Of a stretch of 64,000 bases of DNA, positions 61,714 through 64,000 are shown in pieces. Position numbers and translations under genes: made by a program. Below the pieces are notes generated by a model, which made no database searches, was not told the origin of the DNA, and was given only the letters and a program-made list of their open reading frames with translations. The stretch is from positions 124,001 to 188,000 of the forward strand of contig NZ_JANIAC010000002.1 in NCBI RefSeq assembly GCF_024723255.1, read 5' to 3'. Source of the stretch: Aestuariibaculum sp. M13 (lineage in GTDB: Bacteria; Bacteroidota; Bacteroidia; Flavobacteriales; Flavobacteriaceae). Numbering within the stretch: position 1 is the first letter of the stretch; each line of letters opens with the position of its first letter.

Positions 61714-63288
61714 ATGAAGAAACATATTTTCATAGCATTAGTAGCGCTAGGACTAGTAAGTACAGGGTGTTCAGATGCAGAACTTAGCGACAACTATAGC
61801 GATCCTAATAAAATTGGAGAAACGACAGTTCCAAAACAATTTACAGGTGTGTTATATGCTAATGCTAATTACGTTTTACCGAACTACGGGAACTACTTTA
61901 TAATTTTAAGACCAACATTGTTACCTTGGACACAAGCTGCAGGATGGCTAAATAGTTTAAGTCAGTATAAAGTAGGAGCGGCTACAGTAGATGAGCAATG
62001 GAATCAATACTATAGCATGCTTACGCAGTATAGAGAATTACAAAAAGTGTATAATGCATCTTCATCTGAAGACCAAGCTAAAAATGAGATATTCATGTTA
62101 GCTTCTACCATTTATTTGTATGATCATACTCAAGATATGGTAGATTTATTTGGATATATTCCATTTACTGAAGCTGGTATGCTAAGTACTAACGGAGGAG
62201 ATTACATTTCTTCGTTACCTGCTTATGACTCATCAACTAGTCTCTATACAATGATGTTAGATGATTTAGCAACTATCGCAGATCAGTTAAATAGTATCTC
62301 TTTAGATGCCGTAACAGCTACGATATTTACAAATCAGGATTATGTAAATCATGGAGATTTATCAATTTGGAAAAAATACTGTAACTCTTTACGTTTACGT
62401 TTACTTAATAGAGTTTCAGGAACTTCTGAGTTTGCTTCTCGTGCGAGTTCTGAAATGGCTACAATTTTAAGCGGAAGCACCTATTCTGTAGTTGATTCAA
62501 ATGATGAAAACGTACAAATAGAAGTAGTTAATGTTGATTCTGATATCAACTCAAAAGGATTCGAAAATGGATTCGGAAGTGACGGTTGGTATACAAACTT
62601 TGCTGGTAAATTGATGGTAGACCATATGGTAGCCAATACCGACCCGAGATTACGTGTTTATTTTGAGGAAATTACCGGAGGTGGTTATGCTGGGATTGAC
62701 CCATTAGCAGATGCTACAGCGCAGCAGGCAGCTGCAGATGCTGGACAAATTAGTTTATTTAACAGATCTACTTTCAATTTAAATCAGGTATTTCCTGGTG
62801 TTATTATAGATGCTGCTGAAGTTAACTTTATTAAAGCAGAGTATTATTTACGTGCTGGTAATGACGCTATGGCAAAAACAGCTTACGAAACAGCTATCGA
62901 GCAGTCTGTGGAGTGGTATTTTTGGGTAAGATCAATTACTAATAACACTATTGCTGGAGCAGTAACGGCTTTAGGAGCTACTGAGGTATCCGATTATATC
63001 GCTGGTTCAGGTATTGCTTGGTCTGGAACAGCAGCTGAAAAGTTAGAGTTAATTGCTACTCAAAAATGGATTCATTATGGAGTTGTAAACTTACGTGAGA
63101 GCTGGGCAGAGCAACGTCGTTTAGACTTACCTGCACTTTCATTTATGGAGGATAATTCAGATGTTCAGTCATTACCACCTGTAAGATGGATTTATCCAGA
63201 TAAAGAGAGAGCTCTTAATACAGAGAATTTCTCAGAAGTATCTTCAATGGATAATATGACAACCCCAATTTTCTGGGACGTTAATTAA
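61714..63288 (+). CDS. susD: SusD/RagB-type surface glycan-binding lipoprotein
   Basis: The protein has 524 residues and a lipoprotein signal (FIALVALGLVSTGCSDAE). The SusD fold is recognised from the N-terminal TPR-like helices (about 60-170, WTQAAGWLNSLSQYK, YRELQKVYNA, IYLYDHTQDMVDLFGYIPFT) and the C-terminal region NFIKAEYYLRAGND, QKWIHYGVVNLRESWAEQRR and LPPVRWIYPDKERALN. It binds glycan above the SusC channel. I chose the ATG at 61714, as the upstream ATGs at 61678-61690 would put a charged stretch before the signal. This version is of the SusD/RagB_2 style (about 525 residues). Confidence 0.93.
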   Translation: MKKHIFIALVALGLVSTGCSDAELSDNYSDPNKIGETTVPKQFTGVLYANANYVLPNYGNYFIILRPTLLPWTQAAGWLNSLSQYKVGAATVDEQWNQYYSMLTQYRELQKVYNASSSEDQAKNEIFMLASTIYLYDHTQDMVDLFGYIPFTEAGMLSTNGGDYISSLPAYDSSTSLYTMMLDDLATIADQLNSISLDAVTATIFTNQDYVNHGDLSIWKKYCNSLRLRLLNRVSGTSEFASRASSEMATILSGSTYSVVDSNDENVQIEVVNVDSDINSKGFENGFGSDGWYTNFAGKLMVDHMVANTDPRLRVYFEEITGGGYAGIDPLADATAQQAAADAGQISLFNRSTFNLNQVFPGVIIDAAEVNFIKAEYYLRAGNDAMAKTAYETAIEQSVEWYFWVRSITNNTIAGAVTALGATEVSDYIAGSGIAWSGTAAEKLELIATQKWIHYGVVNLRESWAEQRRLDLPALSFMEDNSDVQSLPPVRWIYPDKERALNTENFSEVSSMDNMTTPIFWDVN

Positions 63289-63310
63289 AGTTTGATTTAT
63301 ATAAGTGTTC

Positions 63311-63347
63311 TAAAAAGGCCTTTCATTAATTTGAAAGGTCTTTTTTG
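63311..63347 (+). terminator. Terminator after susD
   Basis: AAAAAGGCCTTTCA (63312-63325) / TGAAAGGTCTTTTTT (63332-63346), one G-U pair, with the T-run at the end. Confidence 0.85.
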
Positions 63348-63377
63348 TTTTCGAGAGTTTACAAATAACTTTAAAAG

Positions 63378-63411
63378 TTTGCTTATAACCCGTCTTCAAT
63401 TTTTATATTTG
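63378..63411 (+). promoter_or_regulatory. Bacteroidetes-type promoter of the FGE-like gene
   Basis: TTTG (63378-63381), 22-nt spacer, TATATTTG (63404-63411): near-perfect match to the consensus. The start codon is 60 nt downstream. It makes the FGE-like gene a separate unit from susCD. Confidence 0.6.
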
Positions 63412-63470
63412 TTTGTATTGAAAACGAATTTTTTCAACCTATTTATTAAATAACAGTGGTCATTTCCTAA

Positions 63471-64000
63471 ATGAAAGCAACAATAAATTCTAAGATTTTA
63501 GTATTTCTTCTTACATCTTCAATTGTATTTAGTTGTAAAAATGAAAACAAAACGAATAGTTCCGAAATTAAAGAAATAGCAGAACTTAAATCAACTGGTA
63601 TCCCAAAGAGTCTTAAAGCTCCAAAGGGAATGGTTTGGGTAGAAGCAAAAACGTTTACTCAAGGTACTAAAAAAGATGATGAAATGGCTTTGCCAAGAGA
63701 AAAGCCTGGGCATGATGTATTTGTTGATGGATTTTTCATTGATGTTACTGAAGTCACCAATAAGCAATTTAAAGCTTTTGTTAAGGAGACAGGCTACATT
63801 ACGGTTGCAGAACGTCCTATAGATTGGGAAGATTTAAAAAAAGAATTACCAGAAGGTACACCAAAACCACACGATTCTGTTTTAAAGCCAGGTAGTTTAA
63901 TATTTAATAAAGAAATAAAGCAGGTAGCTAATATGCGAAACTACGAACAGTGGTGGCGTTGGCAGGTAGGAGCGGACTGGAAACATCCGGAAGGCCCTGA
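63471..64000 (+). CDS. Formylglycine-generating enzyme-like lipoprotein (SUMF1 family), cut by right edge
   Basis: Translation from 63471 is open to the window end (176 residues seen). The N terminus (ILVFLLTSSIVFSCKN) is a lipoprotein signal. The rest matches the start of the FGE-sulfatase domain: MVWVEAKTFTQGTKKDDEMA, FVDGFFIDVTEVTNKQFKAF, VKETGYITVAE and WWRWQVGADWKHPEGP, the last very close to the same region of human SUMF1. FGE-type enzymes oxidise a sulfatase cysteine to formylglycine. The copper-binding cysteines lie in the missing C-terminal half, so true activity cannot be judged. A sulfatase gene is expected downstream. Confidence 0.85.
   Translation, partial: MKATINSKILVFLLTSSIVFSCKNENKTNSSEIKEIAELKSTGIPKSLKAPKGMVWVEAKTFTQGTKKDDEMALPREKPGHDVFVDGFFIDVTEVTNKQFKAFVKETGYITVAERPIDWEDLKKELPEGTPKPHDSVLKPGSLIFNKEIKQVANMRNYEQWWRWQVGADWKHPEGP

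Noticed and set aside
1-64000. CRISPR arrays, insertion sequences, rRNA or intact tRNA genes
   Set aside because: No regularly spaced repeats, transposase genes with terminal repeats or RNA gene sequences were seen on either strand.

Overview
The window is AT-rich DNA from a member of the Bacteroidetes, most likely a (marine) Flavobacteriaceae. The supporting signs are SusC/SusD genes, promoters of the TTG / TAnnTTTG type, many lipoproteins, a SusCD-linked glycan locus, an S26 signal peptidase and RND pump of Bacteroidetes type, and a REC-Crp fusion regulator. It is a chromosomal segment with three distinct parts.

Part 1 (1-4.75 kb) looks like the end of an integrated element. It has the tail of a type I signal peptidase, a complete RND efflux permease, a RelE-like toxin with its HTH antitoxin, and then a 15-nt relic matching the 3' end of a tRNA (probably tRNA-Pro) followed by a strong terminator with no RNA gene in front of it. 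That is the usual scar of tRNA-directed integration.

Part 2 (4.77-24.2 kb) is a stress and cell-envelope island. It encodes three tandem-USP proteins, a small membrane protein, a PAS/LOV-like histidine kinase with a REC-Crp/Fnr fusion response regulator, a TerB-like protein, and a five-gene operon (CbpA-like DnaJ, CbpM-like modulator, MscS channel, CDP-alcohol phosphatidyltransferase, membrane metallophosphoesterase). It also encodes a PepSY-like secreted protein, a triple-BON protein, an MCE/Mla lipid-transport operon, a coiled-coil repeat protein, an AarF/UbiB kinase with a phasin-like partner, a CBS-domain protein and an L,D-transpeptidase. The intergenic regions carry nine copies of a TGAT-N4-ATCA palindrome (one with a single mismatch), the core of an FNR/Crp-type site. 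Each is centred exactly 29.5 nt before the first base of a Bacteroidetes-type -7 element, which puts the site near -41. I read this as one regulon controlled by the REC-Crp regulator encoded in its midst. One copy points at no reading frame but at a structured, terminator-ended stretch: a candidate small RNA.

Part 3 (24.2 kb to the right edge) is a large polysaccharide-utilisation locus that fits N-glycans. Its enzymes are four GH92 alpha-mannosidases, three GH29 fucosidases, GH20, GH18, GH3, GH130, a GH10-like protein, a sialidase-fold protein and an exported glycosylasparaginase. Twelve genes (33.9-53.3 kb) form one tight operon. Transport is by SusC/SusD (outer membrane), a FucP/NagP-type MFS carrier and an SSS-family symporter; the cytoplasm has GH130 and a NagB-PIG-L fusion. 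A LytS/LytTR-type two-component pair sits inside. A second promoter motif, GTCGAAA about 70-74 nt before the start codon, precedes the MFS, sialidase-like, nagB and susC genes. One GH92 has Gln in place of the catalytic-acid Glu, as in mannose-1-phospho-6-mannose uncapping enzymes. The right edge cuts a formylglycine-generating-enzyme gene, suggesting a sulfatase beyond the window.
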